Source: JAYGED01 sp046582565 (GTDB lineage Bacteria > Pseudomonadota > Alphaproteobacteria > JAAXGF01). Taken from it: a DNA stretch of 24,602 nt. Made by a program: the position numbers and the translations under genes. A model generated the notes under the pieces. It was not told the DNA's origin. It saw only the letters and a program-made list of their open reading frames with translations, and searched no databases. Where the stretch lies: assembly GCA_046582565.1 (NCBI GenBank), contig JAYGED010000057.1, forward strand, positions 1 to 24,602, read 5' to 3'. Below are positions 14,952-22,882 of this stretch, piece by piece (the first letter of the stretch is position 1; every line of letters begins with the position of its first letter).

Positions 14952-15932
14952 TTAAGGCTTAATCACGGCGCAGGGGATGTCGCGCTGGCTTAGCTTGTAG
15001 CAGAGCGCGTTGGCGTCGTCGGAGCCGGGCAGGGGCCCCGCTTGCAGGCGGTAGACGATGCCCTTGTTGCGGCCCAGATCGGTCTGGGCGACCACCGCGA
15101 ACAGGCCGTCCAGCAGAGCGGCGTTGCTATCGACTATTCCCCTCCAGTCCTCATTGGCCTTTTGGATGCTGCGATAGGACGCCAGATAAATGCGATAGGC
15201 TCCCTCAAGAGGCTGGCTCGGGCTGGGTCCGAGGGAAATGAGCGACGCCGTGTCATTCGCTTTCAGATCGCTGGCTGTCTCGTAAAATACCGATTTCGGT
15301 TCCGGTTCCGGTTTCGGGCCCTCCAGCGACAGCACAATCCCACGTTGCTCATCGTCGTTGAACGCGGCTTCTTGCGCCGCCCGAAGACGGTTTAATTCCT
15401 CAATCTGCAGCGCGGCGGCGCCGAACCCCAGGGCTGCCGCCTTATCGTACCATTGGATGGCCGTTTCGAGATCGCGTTCGACCCCGAAGCCGTATTGATA
15501 GGCCTGGCCGAGGTGAAACTTCGCTCGTTTGCTGCCCTGCGCCTCGGCGCGCCGCCACCAGGCAAGTGCCTGACCCCAATCCTCCGGCACGCCGTCGCCC
15601 CGAGCGTACATGCCGCCGAGCTGGGTCTGGGCGCGCATGGAACCTTGCTCGGCGGCGAGGGCGTACCAGGATGCCGCCGCTTCGAGATAGCGCAGCACCG
15701 CCTGGCCTCGCTCATAGAGCAGGCCGATGCCGAACTGAGCCTCGATTTCGCCGGCTTCGGCCAAAGGCAGCCAGACCATGAAAGCCTCGGTGAAATTACC
15801 GTGCAGATAGGATGTGAAGCCGTGATCGAAATGATCGGCGGCGGCGGTGCCGGCGGCGGCCTGCGCCATCCATGAGGCCACAATCGCCACCCTGAATGCC
15901 CCCCTTGCCCTCTGTAAGATCAAACTTTCCAT
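14952..15932 (-). CDS. Sel1-like repeat protein with C-terminal SPOR domain
   Basis: This protein has about 326 residues. A signal peptide or membrane anchor (FRVAIVASWMAQAAAGTAAA) is followed by Sel1-type TPR repeats (about 40-190) with the typical pattern AEAGEIEAQFGIGLLYERG, AEQGSMRAQTQLGGMYARG and AEAQGSKRAKFHLGQAYQYG. A Pro/Glu linker (KPEPEPKS) and a C-terminal SPOR-like domain (about 245-326; YRIYLASYRSIQKANEDW and YRLQAGPL) complete it. SPOR domains bind denuded septal peptidoglycan, so an envelope or division-site role is likely. ATG 15932 places the signal sequence near the N-terminus; a GTG at 15965 would add 11 residues and cannot be excluded. It is convergent with the DUF1566 gene and divergent from cysQ. 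Confidence 0.85.
   Translation of the reverse strand: MESLILQRARGAFRVAIVASWMAQAAAGTAAADHFDHGFTSYLHGNFTEAFMVWLPLAEAGEIEAQFGIGLLYERGQAVLRYLEAAASWYALAAEQGSMRAQTQLGGMYARGDGVPEDWGQALAWWRRAEAQGSKRAKFHLGQAYQYGFGVERDLETAIQWYDKAAALGFGAAALQIEELNRLRAAQEAAFNDDEQRGIVLSLEGPKPEPEPKSVFYETASDLKANDTASLISLGPSPSQPLEGAYRIYLASYRSIQKANEDWRGIVDSNAALLDGLFAVVAQTDLGRNKGIVYRLQAGPLPGSDDANALCYKLSQRDIPCAVIKP
15295..15318. repeat. Hexanucleotide repeat encoding the Pro-Glu linker
   Basis: Four near-identical hexamers (TTCGGT, TCCGGT, TCCGGT, TTCGGG) lie within the Sel1/SPOR gene and encode the KPEPEP linker on the - strand. Such in-frame hexamers can change length without breaking the gene. Confidence 0.7.
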
Positions 15933-16052
15933 GGCGTGGCAGTTTACCAGATCAACCACGGTCACACCAAGACGCCTTGCACCATGACGGAGCCGGGGGT
16001 ATGACGTGCCTGCCCTTCATGGCCTTCCCGTTACGGATTGAATCGATTGCCG

Positions 16053-16826
16053 ATGACCTTGCCCGACAGTCCTGAATTAGCAGATGCGCTGCGCCATCTG
16101 GCCGCCGCTGCCGGTGATCTGATCATGACCTATTACGCCGAGGATTTTGCCGTGCGCGACAAGGCTGACGCCTCGCCAGTGACCGACGCCGACGAGGCCG
16201 CCGAGCGGTTGATCGTGGCCGGTCTGCAAGCCCTCGATCCCGAGATTCCCATCGTCGCCGAGGAATTGTTCGCCGCCGGCCAGGCGCCGGAGGTCGGCCA
16301 GGGGCCGTTCTGGCTGGTCGATCCCCTTGACGGCACCAAGGAATTCATCAGCCGTAATGGTGAGTTTACGGTCAATATTGCGCTGATCCGGGACGGCCGG
16401 CCGGTCGAGGGTATCGTCCTCGCCCCCGCCTTGCCGGTGGTCTATTTCACCCAAGGCGGCGCTGCCTATAGGGCCGAGGGCGATGAGGAGCCAACAGCGA
16501 TCCGCGTTGCCGCCGCCGATGATGATGGCGAGATCGCGGTGGTCAGCCGCTCTCATTATTCCGCCGAGACCGCCGATTTTCTTGCGGCTTACCATGTCAG
16601 TGAGGAACGCGCGGCGGGCTCCTCCCTGAAGTTCGGCCTGATCGCTAGTGGCGCCGCCACGCTCTATCCACGCCTGGGCCGCACCATGGAATGGGACACC
16701 GCCGCCGGCGATGCCGTGGTCCGCGCCGCCGGTGGCTCTGTGCGCACCCTGGATGGTGAGCCCTTGCGTTACGGCAAGCCTGGCTTCGAGAACCCCCATT
16801 TCATCGTGCGCGGCGAGAGCTCATGA
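16053..16826 (+). CDS. cysQ: 3'(2'),5'-bisphosphate nucleotidase CysQ
   Basis: This 257-residue inositol-monophosphatase-fold enzyme hydrolyses PAP (and PAPS) to AMP, clearing a by-product of sulfate assimilation and acyl-carrier holo-synthase reactions. The metal-binding signatures are all present: IVAEE (Glu70, Glu71), the first motif VDPLDGTKEF (Asp90, Asp93) and the second motif EWDTAAGDAVVRAAGG (Asp215). The DGTKEF version is diagnostic for the CysQ branch as opposed to SuhB-like inositol phosphatases (DGTxNF). ATG 16053 is chosen over the TTG at 16038 because family members start a few residues before the first helix. Its stop overlaps the Sua5 start as ATGA, so these are co-transcribed and probably translationally coupled. 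Confidence 0.93.
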   Translation: MTLPDSPELADALRHLAAAAGDLIMTYYAEDFAVRDKADASPVTDADEAAERLIVAGLQALDPEIPIVAEELFAAGQAPEVGQGPFWLVDPLDGTKEFISRNGEFTVNIALIRDGRPVEGIVLAPALPVVYFTQGGAAYRAEGDEEPTAIRVAAADDDGEIAVVSRSHYSAETADFLAAYHVSEERAAGSSLKFGLIASGAATLYPRLGRTMEWDTAAGDAVVRAAGGSVRTLDGEPLRYGKPGFENPHFIVRGESS

Positions 16827-17749
16827 AGCCCGGCGACATCGGCCGGGCGGCGGCGCTGCTCCGGGCCGGCGAGCTTGTCGCCTTTCCCACGGAAACCGTT
16901 TACGGCCTCGGCGCGGATGCTACCAATGAGACCGCTGTGGCGGCGGTTTTCGCGGCCAAGGGGCGACCCGCGATCAACCCTCTGATCGTCCATTTGGCCG
17001 ATGCCGACGCCGCCCGCCATGAGGCGCATTTTGATGACCGCGCCGAACGCCTTGCAGAATGCTTCTGGCCCGGCCCCCTGACCCTGGTCCTGCGCCGCCG
17101 GGCGGAGTCCGCCCTCGCCGCCGCGATCAGCGCTGGTCTGGAAACGGTAGCCTTGCGCGTGCCGTCCCACGCCACGGCGCTGGAGCTGTTGCGCGCCGTC
17201 GGGCGGCCCATCGCCGCGCCGAGCGCCAATCCGTCGGGACGCTTGAGCCCGACCACCGCCGATCATGTGGCCGATGGGTTGGGCGACGCGGTCGCCATGA
17301 TTCTCGATGACGGGCCTTGCCCTCTGGGCCTGGAATCGACGGTTGTCGATCTTCATGGCCCAGGGGACAGAGCCCGCCTGCTGCGCCCCGGCTGTCTGCC
17401 GCGCGACGCCATCGAAGATGAGATTGGCGCCCTCGCTGAGCCGTCTGCAACGCAAGCACCGCGCGCCCCGGGCATGATGGCCAGCCATTATGCGCCGCAT
17501 CTGCCGTTGCGGCTCGACGCCGAGGCGCCGCAACCGGGCGAGGCCTTTCTCGGGTTTGGCCCGGCCTGCGGCGACGCCACCCTCAATCTCAGCCCGAGCG
17601 GCGATCTCGATGAGGCGGCGGCCAACCTCTACGCCATGCTCCATAGCCTGGACCGGCCCGGTTTCACCGCCATTGCGGTGACCCCGATTCCCCATGAGGG
17701 TTCCGGCACCGCCATCAACGACCGTCTGGCGCGGGGGGCTGTACGATGA
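16823..17749 (+). CDS. tsaC: L-threonylcarbamoyladenylate synthase, Sua5 long form
   Basis: This 308-residue protein makes threonylcarbamoyl-AMP from threonine, bicarbonate and ATP, the first step of the universal t6A37 tRNA modification. The YrdC domain (about 1-200) shows FPTETVYGLGADA, AKGRPAINPLIVHL, FWPGPLTLVL, VALRVPSH, AAPSANPSGRLSPT and LGLESTVVD. The linker APGMMASHYAP leads into the C-terminal Sua5 domain (about 225-308), which short TsaC proteins lack; this domain is more divergent and somewhat short. It sits between cysQ and a flavoprotein dehydrogenase, with ATGA overlaps on both sides. It is an essential-type housekeeping gene, so this segment is likely core chromosome. Confidence 0.94.
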   Translation: MKPGDIGRAAALLRAGELVAFPTETVYGLGADATNETAVAAVFAAKGRPAINPLIVHLADADAARHEAHFDDRAERLAECFWPGPLTLVLRRRAESALAAAISAGLETVALRVPSHATALELLRAVGRPIAAPSANPSGRLSPTTADHVADGLGDAVAMILDDGPCPLGLESTVVDLHGPGDRARLLRPGCLPRDAIEDEIGALAEPSATQAPRAPGMMASHYAPHLPLRLDAEAPQPGEAFLGFGPACGDATLNLSPSGDLDEAAANLYAMLHSLDRPGFTAIAVTPIPHEGSGTAINDRLARGAVR

Positions 17750-19167
17750 TGAATAACGACGTTGTCGAATGCATCAAGCAGGCGCTCGGGCCCGCCGGCT
17801 GGATCGATGAGGTCCAGGATATGGCGCCGTATCTTGCCGATATGCGCGGCATCTATACGGCGCATACGGCCCTGGTGGCGCGCCCCAAGTCGGCGCAGGA
17901 AGTGGCGGCGGTGGTGACGATTTGTGCAGGCGCGGGGGTTGGCATTGTCCCCCAGGGGGGCAATACCGGTCTGGTCGGCGGCTCGGTCCCAAGCGAATCC
18001 GGTGACGAGATTCTGCTCAGCCTGGGGCGCATGAACAAGGTGCGCAGCCTGGATTCGGCCAACAACACAATCACCGTGGAGGCGGGCTGCGTGCTGGCCG
18101 ATATTCAGGCGGCGGCGGCCCGTGCCGAGAGGCTGTTTCCCTTGAGCCTCGCCGCCGAGGGCAGTTGCCAGATCGGCGGTAATCTTTCGACCAACGCCGG
18201 CGGCACCGGCGTCCTGCGCTACGGCAATGCCCGCGATCTCGCCCTCGGCCTCGAGGTGGTGCTGCCTGATGGCAGCCTGTGGGACGGGCTCAAGGGCTTG
18301 CGCAAGGACAACAGTGGCTACGATCTCAAGCAGCTGTTCATCGGCGGCGAGGGCACCCTCGGGGTGATCACAGCCGCCGTGCTGAAAATCTTTCCGGCAC
18401 CCCGCGATACGCGCACGGCGCTGGCCGCCGTGCCCGACATAGAGGCCGCCATGGAGCTGTTCGCCCGCGCCCGCGAGGCCGCCGGCGAAACCCTGACCGC
18501 CTGTGAGACCCTGCCGCGTATCGCCATCGACTTCGTGCTGCGCCATCTGCCCGAATGCCGCGATCCCCTAGCCGAGCCGCACCCCTGGTATGTGTTGATC
18601 GAGCTCACCGCGACGAGCCGTTCGACCGACCTTGCCGAGACTCTGGAGACCCTGTTTGCCGAGACCCTGGAGGCCGGGATTGTCAGAGATGGAACCATCG
18701 CCGCCACCGGTGAGCAGGCGCGCCAGCTATGGCGCCTGCGCGAAGGCATCGCCGAGGTCCAGAAGCACGAGGGGGCGAGCATTAAGCATGACGTCTCGCT
18801 GCCCCTGTCGCGGGTCGCCGACTTTATCACCGAAGCCATCGCCGCCGTCGAGGCCCGGCTACCCGGCGTGCGCCCCCTCGCCTTCGGCCATCTCGGCGAC
18901 GGCAATATCCATTTCAATCTGGCCCAGCCGGTAGGCGCCGACGGCGATGAGTTTCTCGCGCGCCGAGAAGAATTCTACCGCATCGTCCACGACATCGCCG
19001 AAGCCATGGACGGCTCCTTCAGCGCCGAACACGGTATCGGCCGCATGCGCCGGGGCGAGCTTGAACATTACCGTACCGACGTCGAGCTCAACCTGATGCG
19101 AAAGATCAAGGCGACCCTGGACCCGCAAGGCATCATGAACCCCGGCAAGCTGGTGGATGGGGGTTAA
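17746..19167 (+). CDS. FAD-binding D-2-hydroxy acid dehydrogenase (D-2-hydroxyglutarate dehydrogenase/GlcD type)
   Basis: This 473-residue VAO/PCMH-fold flavoprotein oxidises D-2-hydroxy acids, most likely D-2-hydroxyglutarate or D-lactate, and passes electrons to an acceptor such as ETF or quinone. The FAD-binding loop VPQGGNTGLVGGSVP (about 68-82), LSTNAGGTGVLRYGN (about 149-163) and LFIGGEGTLGVIT are clear. The C-terminal substrate/metal part shows FGHLGDGNIHFNL and SAEHGIGRMRRGELEHYR, as in D2HGDH-type enzymes. Length is normal. It overlaps the Sua5 stop (ATGATGA) and ends head-on with the LysR gene, sharing the four bases TTAA, so both stop codons use the same palindrome. The exact hydroxy acid is inference. 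Confidence 0.92.
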   Translation: MMNNDVVECIKQALGPAGWIDEVQDMAPYLADMRGIYTAHTALVARPKSAQEVAAVVTICAGAGVGIVPQGGNTGLVGGSVPSESGDEILLSLGRMNKVRSLDSANNTITVEAGCVLADIQAAAARAERLFPLSLAAEGSCQIGGNLSTNAGGTGVLRYGNARDLALGLEVVLPDGSLWDGLKGLRKDNSGYDLKQLFIGGEGTLGVITAAVLKIFPAPRDTRTALAAVPDIEAAMELFARAREAAGETLTACETLPRIAIDFVLRHLPECRDPLAEPHPWYVLIELTATSRSTDLAETLETLFAETLEAGIVRDGTIAATGEQARQLWRLREGIAEVQKHEGASIKHDVSLPLSRVADFITEAIAAVEARLPGVRPLAFGHLGDGNIHFNLAQPVGADGDEFLARREEFYRIVHDIAEAMDGSFSAEHGIGRMRRGELEHYRTDVELNLMRKIKATLDPQGIMNPGKLVDGG

Positions 19168-20036
19168 TTGTCCCCGCCCAGGGATGAGACGAATTCATTA
19201 TTTATTGCCCGCGCCATGGCCTCGCACGCATCCGATGTCGAGGTCGGGTTTCGCCGTAATATCACGTCCAATCCGGGAACCGGATCGAAACCTTCTTCGG
19301 CGGTTAGCGCCCTCACGTCCGGCGGCAATGTGCTTTGGCTGAGGATCGCCACGGCCAGTCCCGAGGTGACGGCGGCCTGGATGCCGGCGACGCTCGCGCT
19401 CGTATAGGCAACCCGGTAGGCCCGGCCACGAATGGCGAGAGATTCTAGGGACCACTCACGCCACCAGCAATCGGCATCGAACATCGCCAGGGGCAGCGGA
19501 TCGATCTCGTGGACGAAATGCCGGGAAGATGTCACCCAGAGGGACGGATCGTGAAACATCGCCTCGCTGCGCTTGCCATCCCACTTGGTCCCGACCACGG
19601 CGATGTCCAGATCGCCCTGGGCGATACCCCGCTCTAACGTCTGGCCCGGTTCGCAGCGCACCGTGACTCGAACTTGCGGGTGAGTCTCGGCGAACCGAGC
19701 AAGCAATTTGGGCAGCAGCGCCGAGCCGAATTCTTCGGAGACGCCGACCCGCACTTCTCCGTCAAGCGGAGATTGGTTCAGCGAACGATCCGCATCATCG
19801 AGAAGCCGTATGATGCGCCTCGCGTTGCCCAGTAGATCATCGCCAGCCGGGGTAAGTGCTACGCCGCGCGAACCGCGACTAAATAGCGCCCGCCCGGCGA
19901 TGGCTTCGAGTCTTTTAATTTGCATGCTGACCGCCGACTGAGTGCGGTGAACTAAAGCCGCCGCCCGCGTGAAACTGCCCGCATCGGCGATGGCAACGAA
20001 GGTTCTCAGAAGCTCGCTATCGAGACGGTTTTCCAT
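19164..20036 (-). CDS. LysR-family transcriptional regulator
   Basis: This regulator of about 290 residues has an N-terminal winged helix-turn-helix (about 8-65; LRTFVAIADAGSFTRAAALVHRTQSAVSMQIKRLE, then FSRGSRGVALTPAG), the strongest LysR signature. A periplasmic-binding-protein-like effector domain follows (about 90-285; EVRVGVSEEFGSALLPKLLARF). ATG 20036 is preferred because members start just before DSELLRTF; an ATG at 20051 adds five residues. It is divergent from an ArsP/YraQ-like permease across about 100 bp containing a T-N11-A dyad, the usual arrangement in which a LysR protein controls the adjacent divergent gene and itself. The effector is unknown. Confidence 0.93.
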   Translation of the reverse strand: MENRLDSELLRTFVAIADAGSFTRAAALVHRTQSAVSMQIKRLEAIAGRALFSRGSRGVALTPAGDDLLGNARRIIRLLDDADRSLNQSPLDGEVRVGVSEEFGSALLPKLLARFAETHPQVRVTVRCEPGQTLERGIAQGDLDIAVVGTKWDGKRSEAMFHDPSLWVTSSRHFVHEIDPLPLAMFDADCWWREWSLESLAIRGRAYRVAYTSASVAGIQAAVTSGLAVAILSQSTLPPDVRALTAEEGFDPVPGLDVILRRNPTSTSDACEAMARAINNEFVSSLGGDN

Positions 20037-20080
20037 ACTGGTTTCTAACATCAAAATAATTCATGACAAAGACAAATATT

Positions 20081-20095
20081 ATTCGTTTGTCGAAT
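20081..20095. promoter_or_regulatory. Probable LysR-type operator (T-N11-A dyad)
   Basis: ATTCGTTTGTCGAAT is a perfect 5-5-5 dyad matching the T-N11-A consensus and lies between the divergent LysR and permease genes. A wider dyad, GACAAA/TTTGTC, spans 20071-20091, and AAATAATTC occurs directly at 20054-20062 and 20099-20107. A weak TTGTCG (20087-20092) with TACGCT 16 bases further could be the permease promoter overlapped by the site. Binding is inferred. Confidence 0.5.
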
Positions 20096-20139
20096 GTTAA
20101 ATAATTCGTACGCTAGCTTGAAGAAGCCATGGAGACAGC

Positions 20140-21171
20140 ATGAGCAGCTTATCAGCAATCATTACCAAGAATCGGTGGCAGGCACTGCGCTCGCAATCGG
20201 GTTGGATCGTCGTGGTCCTGGTGTTGACGACGGGCGCCGTAATTTCCCCACGGGTGGCGGATGAAACGCTTCGGTTCGTCATCGAGAACCTGCTCTATAT
20301 GCTGCCGATCATTCTTGTTGCCGTCGGGCTTGCCGGATTTGTCCGCGCTAGCGGCGCCGACGGCGTTTTGGCCGCGGCATTTGAGGGCCGCAAGGCGGTC
20401 ATGATTGCCGCCGCCGCCCTGGTCGGCGCTCTCACGCCTATCTGTGGCATCGGCGTCCTGCCGATCATCGCAGGTTTACTCGGCGGTGGCGTACCGTTGG
20501 CGCCAATCATGGCATTCTGGCTTGCTTCGCCGATTACCGACCCCGCCATGCTAGCGATAACCGCCGGTACGCTCGGGCTCGGCTTCGCAATCGGCAAGAC
20601 AGTGATCGCATTTTTCATAGGGCTGTTAAGCGGGTTCGCGACCGAGGCGGTGCTTCGCCACGGGGGTTTTCGCGCGCCGCTCAAACCGGCTGCTAGCGCT
20701 GCCTGTGATACCGGCCGCCCGGGAGAGTTCGTTTGGTGGCCGTTCGTTCAGACACGAGAACGTTTGTCCCATTTCACAGGCGAGGCGCGAACCTCTGGCC
20801 TGCTTATGATCAAGTGGCTCACCCTTGCTTTCGTGGCAGAGAGCTTGCTTCGTGACTATCTGCCGCCCGAGATCATTGCCGATTACGTCGGCGAGAGTAG
20901 TCGCTGGGCGATCCCCATTGCGGTGGCCATCGGCACGCCGATTTATGTCGACGGATATGCGGCCCTGCCCCTGGTCCGCGGCCTCATGGACCTCGGTATG
21001 ACGCCGGGTGCGGCCATGGCCTTCCTAGTCTCAGGCGGCATCACCAGCGCCTATGCTTCGGTTGCGGTGTTTGCGTTGGTGCGCTGGCCCGTGTTTATTT
21101 GGTATTTATCTTTGGCCGTGGTTGGCTCGTTGATCGCTGGCTATGGCTTCGAGTGGGTCAACGCTTCATGA
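20140..21171 (+). CDS. ArsP/YraQ-type permease (DUF318 family)
   Basis: This 343-residue membrane protein has about eight to ten hydrophobic segments and the two-half structure of the ArsP_1/DUF318 permeases. The signature turn VGALTPICGIGVLPIIAGLL carries one cysteine (Cys102), followed by GVPLAPIMAFWLASPITDPAM. The second half repeats a similar pattern (IAVAIGTPIYVDGYAALPLV and GMTPGAAMAFLVSGGITSAY). Some relatives export methylarsenite or other organoarsenicals; most are uncharacterised, and ArsP proteins usually need more cysteines, so arsenic transport is not claimed. GGAGA at 20131-20135 supports the start. Divergent from the LysR gene that probably controls it, and its last 6 bp overlap the convergent cupin gene. 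Confidence 0.85.
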   Translation: MSSLSAIITKNRWQALRSQSGWIVVVLVLTTGAVISPRVADETLRFVIENLLYMLPIILVAVGLAGFVRASGADGVLAAAFEGRKAVMIAAAALVGALTPICGIGVLPIIAGLLGGGVPLAPIMAFWLASPITDPAMLAITAGTLGLGFAIGKTVIAFFIGLLSGFATEAVLRHGGFRAPLKPAASAACDTGRPGEFVWWPFVQTRERLSHFTGEARTSGLLMIKWLTLAFVAESLLRDYLPPEIIADYVGESSRWAIPIAVAIGTPIYVDGYAALPLVRGLMDLGMTPGAAMAFLVSGGITSAYASVAVFALVRWPVFIWYLSLAVVGSLIAGYGFEWVNAS

Positions 21172-21552
21172 GGTATCGTCTTCGGTGACTTTATTGCGAC
21201 CGCCGAGTTGGACGATGGCGAGGCAGCCGCCGGGTGATTTTGAGGAGTGGCTGGTGCCGGGGGCGAAGTGGACGTAATCGCCGGGCTTGAAGACCGTGCC
21301 GTCATCGTCGATCAGTTCGCCTTCGAGCATGAGGAATTCCTCGCCGCCGCTGTGGATGTGATGCCGTGATTCACCGCCCGGCGCGAAGCGGATGAGAAAA
21401 CTTCCCGTCCCGCTTTCGTCATCATAGTTGAGGGGAATCCAGGACAGTTTGTCCATTTCCACACCGCCTGAAATATAGGGCGTGAAGGAGGCCTCCCGGT
21501 CCAGCAAAACCTCGGGCAGGATGCGGCGCCCGGACGCGGCCTTGCCCGCCAT
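21166..21552 (-). CDS. Single-domain cupin protein (ChrR-like)
   Basis: This 128-residue single cupin has motif 1, GGESRHHIHSGGEEFLMLEG (metal-site His65, His67 and Glu71 or Glu72), and motif 2, PGDYVHFAPGTSH (His102). These four ligands would bind one divalent metal. Small cupins of this kind act as dioxygenases, isomerases or metal/oxidant sensors; ChrR-like ones are anti-sigma partners, but no sigma factor is nearby. The ATG directly follows the TAG of the MetE-like gene without a gap, so the two are made from one mRNA and may act on the same pathway. Substrate unknown. Confidence 0.88.
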   Translation of the reverse strand: MAGKAASGRRILPEVLLDREASFTPYISGGVEMDKLSWIPLNYDDESGTGSFLIRFAPGGESRHHIHSGGEEFLMLEGELIDDDGTVFKPGDYVHFAPGTSHSSKSPGGCLAIVQLGGRNKVTEDDTS

Positions 21553-22608
21553 CTACCCGACCGCCCTGGCAGCGATGCAAAGGTTGGTCAGTTTGGCGCG
21601 AGCGGCCTCGCGGCTCTGCATGCCGAGGCCGCAATCGGGCGCCGCGATCAGGCGGTGAGGCTCGATATGCTCAAGCGCCTTGGTCAAGCGGTCGACGATC
21701 TCCTCGACCGGCTCGATCCGTGATTGGGCGATGGAGACGGCGCCGAATATGACCTTGATGGTTTTGAAATGCTCGAGCAGGGTAAGATCGTTGTGCTGAT
21801 GGGCGTCCTCGATGGAGACCGCCTCGATGGTGGTGTCGTTGAGGGCGTCGGCCAGGGTGAAATAGGTCGAGCGGTCGGCCTTGAGGTAATCCTCCTGGTC
21901 GAGTTTCTCAGGGTAGCCGCAGCACATATGCATGGCGCGCACGGTCTCCTTTTCCACCTTGTGGAAACAGCGTTCGAGATTGTCTATGCCATAGGCGATG
22001 GCCTTGTCGGGCCAGCGCGCGAACAAGGGCTCATCGACTTGAATCCAGCGGCAGCCGGCCTCGGCCAGGGCGCGGATCTCGCCGTTGATCGCCTCGGCCA
22101 GGACGATGCCGACCGCGCGCTCATCGTGATAGAAATCATCGGCGACTGAATCCGTGATGGTCAGGGGGCCGGGCACGGTCACCTTGATGGGGCGGTCGGT
22201 GCAGGCCTGCGCCATGCGCCACTCATCGACCAAGAACGGCGCGCCCGCGCTGATCGCACCCCGGATGGTCGGCACCTGGGCGGTCCAGGCGCCGGTGCGC
22301 ATGCGCTTCTCGGTGAGGTTTTCGAAATCGAAGCCTTCGAGCTGACGGCAATGGTAATAGATGTAATTGTCGCGCCTGATCTCGCCGTCGGTGGGAATAT
22401 CTATACCGGCCTCGACCTGATCCGCCACCACCTCGTGAATGGCGCGCTCCAGTTGGGTCTCCATATCGTCGCCGGCTTTACCCATGTAATCGGTATAGGC
22501 TGTCGTCGGGTCGCTGGTGTTGGTGCCGCCGGCGCCCCTGAACCAATCGGGGATTTCCAGGTAATCCGGCTTCGGGTAGGCGCCGATAGTGGTGGTGACG
22601 AGGGGCAT
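21553..22608 (-). CDS. MetE C-terminal-like (cobalamin-independent) methyltransferase
   Basis: This 351-residue UROD/MetE-like barrel is equivalent to only the C-terminal catalytic half of MetE. Zinc-ligand positions are preserved: His227 and Cys229 (AMHMCCGYP), Glu267 (VSIEDAHQH) and Cys326 (APDCGLGM). The homocysteine-side motif WIQVDEP (about 188-194) and the N-terminal TTIGAYPKP are also typical. Full MetE is about 750 residues, so this is a core-MetE-type protein using a methyl donor other than polyglutamyl folate, or another thiol methyltransferase. A Shine-Dalgarno CCGGAG (22615-22620) precedes the ATG. The cupin gene follows with zero spacing. The acceptor (homocysteine or another thiol) is not decided by sequence. 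Confidence 0.88.
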   Translation of the reverse strand: MPLVTTTIGAYPKPDYLEIPDWFRGAGGTNTSDPTTAYTDYMGKAGDDMETQLERAIHEVVADQVEAGIDIPTDGEIRRDNYIYYHCRQLEGFDFENLTEKRMRTGAWTAQVPTIRGAISAGAPFLVDEWRMAQACTDRPIKVTVPGPLTITDSVADDFYHDERAVGIVLAEAINGEIRALAEAGCRWIQVDEPLFARWPDKAIAYGIDNLERCFHKVEKETVRAMHMCCGYPEKLDQEDYLKADRSTYFTLADALNDTTIEAVSIEDAHQHNDLTLLEHFKTIKVIFGAVSIAQSRIEPVEEIVDRLTKALEHIEPHRLIAAPDCGLGMQSREAARAKLTNLCIAARAVG

Positions 22609-22642
22609 GTCGGGCTCCGGAATTTTGAGTGCAACGCAGATG

Positions 22643-22670
22643 AAATTAGTCTAGGACGCGTCGCCGTCAA
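22643..22670 (-). promoter_or_regulatory. Putative sigma-70-type promoter of the MetE-like gene
   Basis: On the - strand TTGACG (22665-22670) is followed after 16 bases by TAATTT (22643-22648), 35 bases before the ATG. This is a reasonable housekeeping promoter. No riboswitch-like leader fits in the short 5' region. Confidence 0.4.
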
Positions 22671-22712
22671 GTCGTAATGCGCTATCGCGCCGCCGTTTGC
22701 GTGAGATTAAAC

Positions 22713-22727
22713 AAGCCCCGCGGGCTT
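22713..22727. other. Short GC-rich hairpin in the divergent MetE-like/TauE intergenic region
   Basis: AAGCCC-CGC-GGGCTT is a perfect 6-bp stem without a following U-tract. The surrounding 22609-22882 region is markedly AT-rich in its right half, with a T8 run near 22801 and the dyad CTCTA-TAGT-TAGAG at 22814-22827, which could be an operator for the TauE gene. Confidence 0.35.
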
Positions 22728-22882
22728 CCTGGTTAACTATAAAATCTGGTCGCATATTATTGCTTCGCTCGAAACCAAGTAGATCTTATTGAATTCGAGA
22801 TTTTTTTTACTTTCTCTATAGTTAGAGTAGGTCTATAAGCGGCCATGCTTCGCGGTTTCAATTCCAAAACACGCCTCGGCTG

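Noticed and set aside
16769..18546. Two - strand open frames of about 305 codons over the Sua5 and dehydrogenase genes
   Set aside because: Both are antisense to well-recognised genes and show no family motifs.
22609..22882. SAM or cobalamin riboswitch upstream of the MetE-like gene
   Set aside because: The 5' region from the likely promoter to the ATG is only about 30 bases, too short, and no conserved core was recognised.
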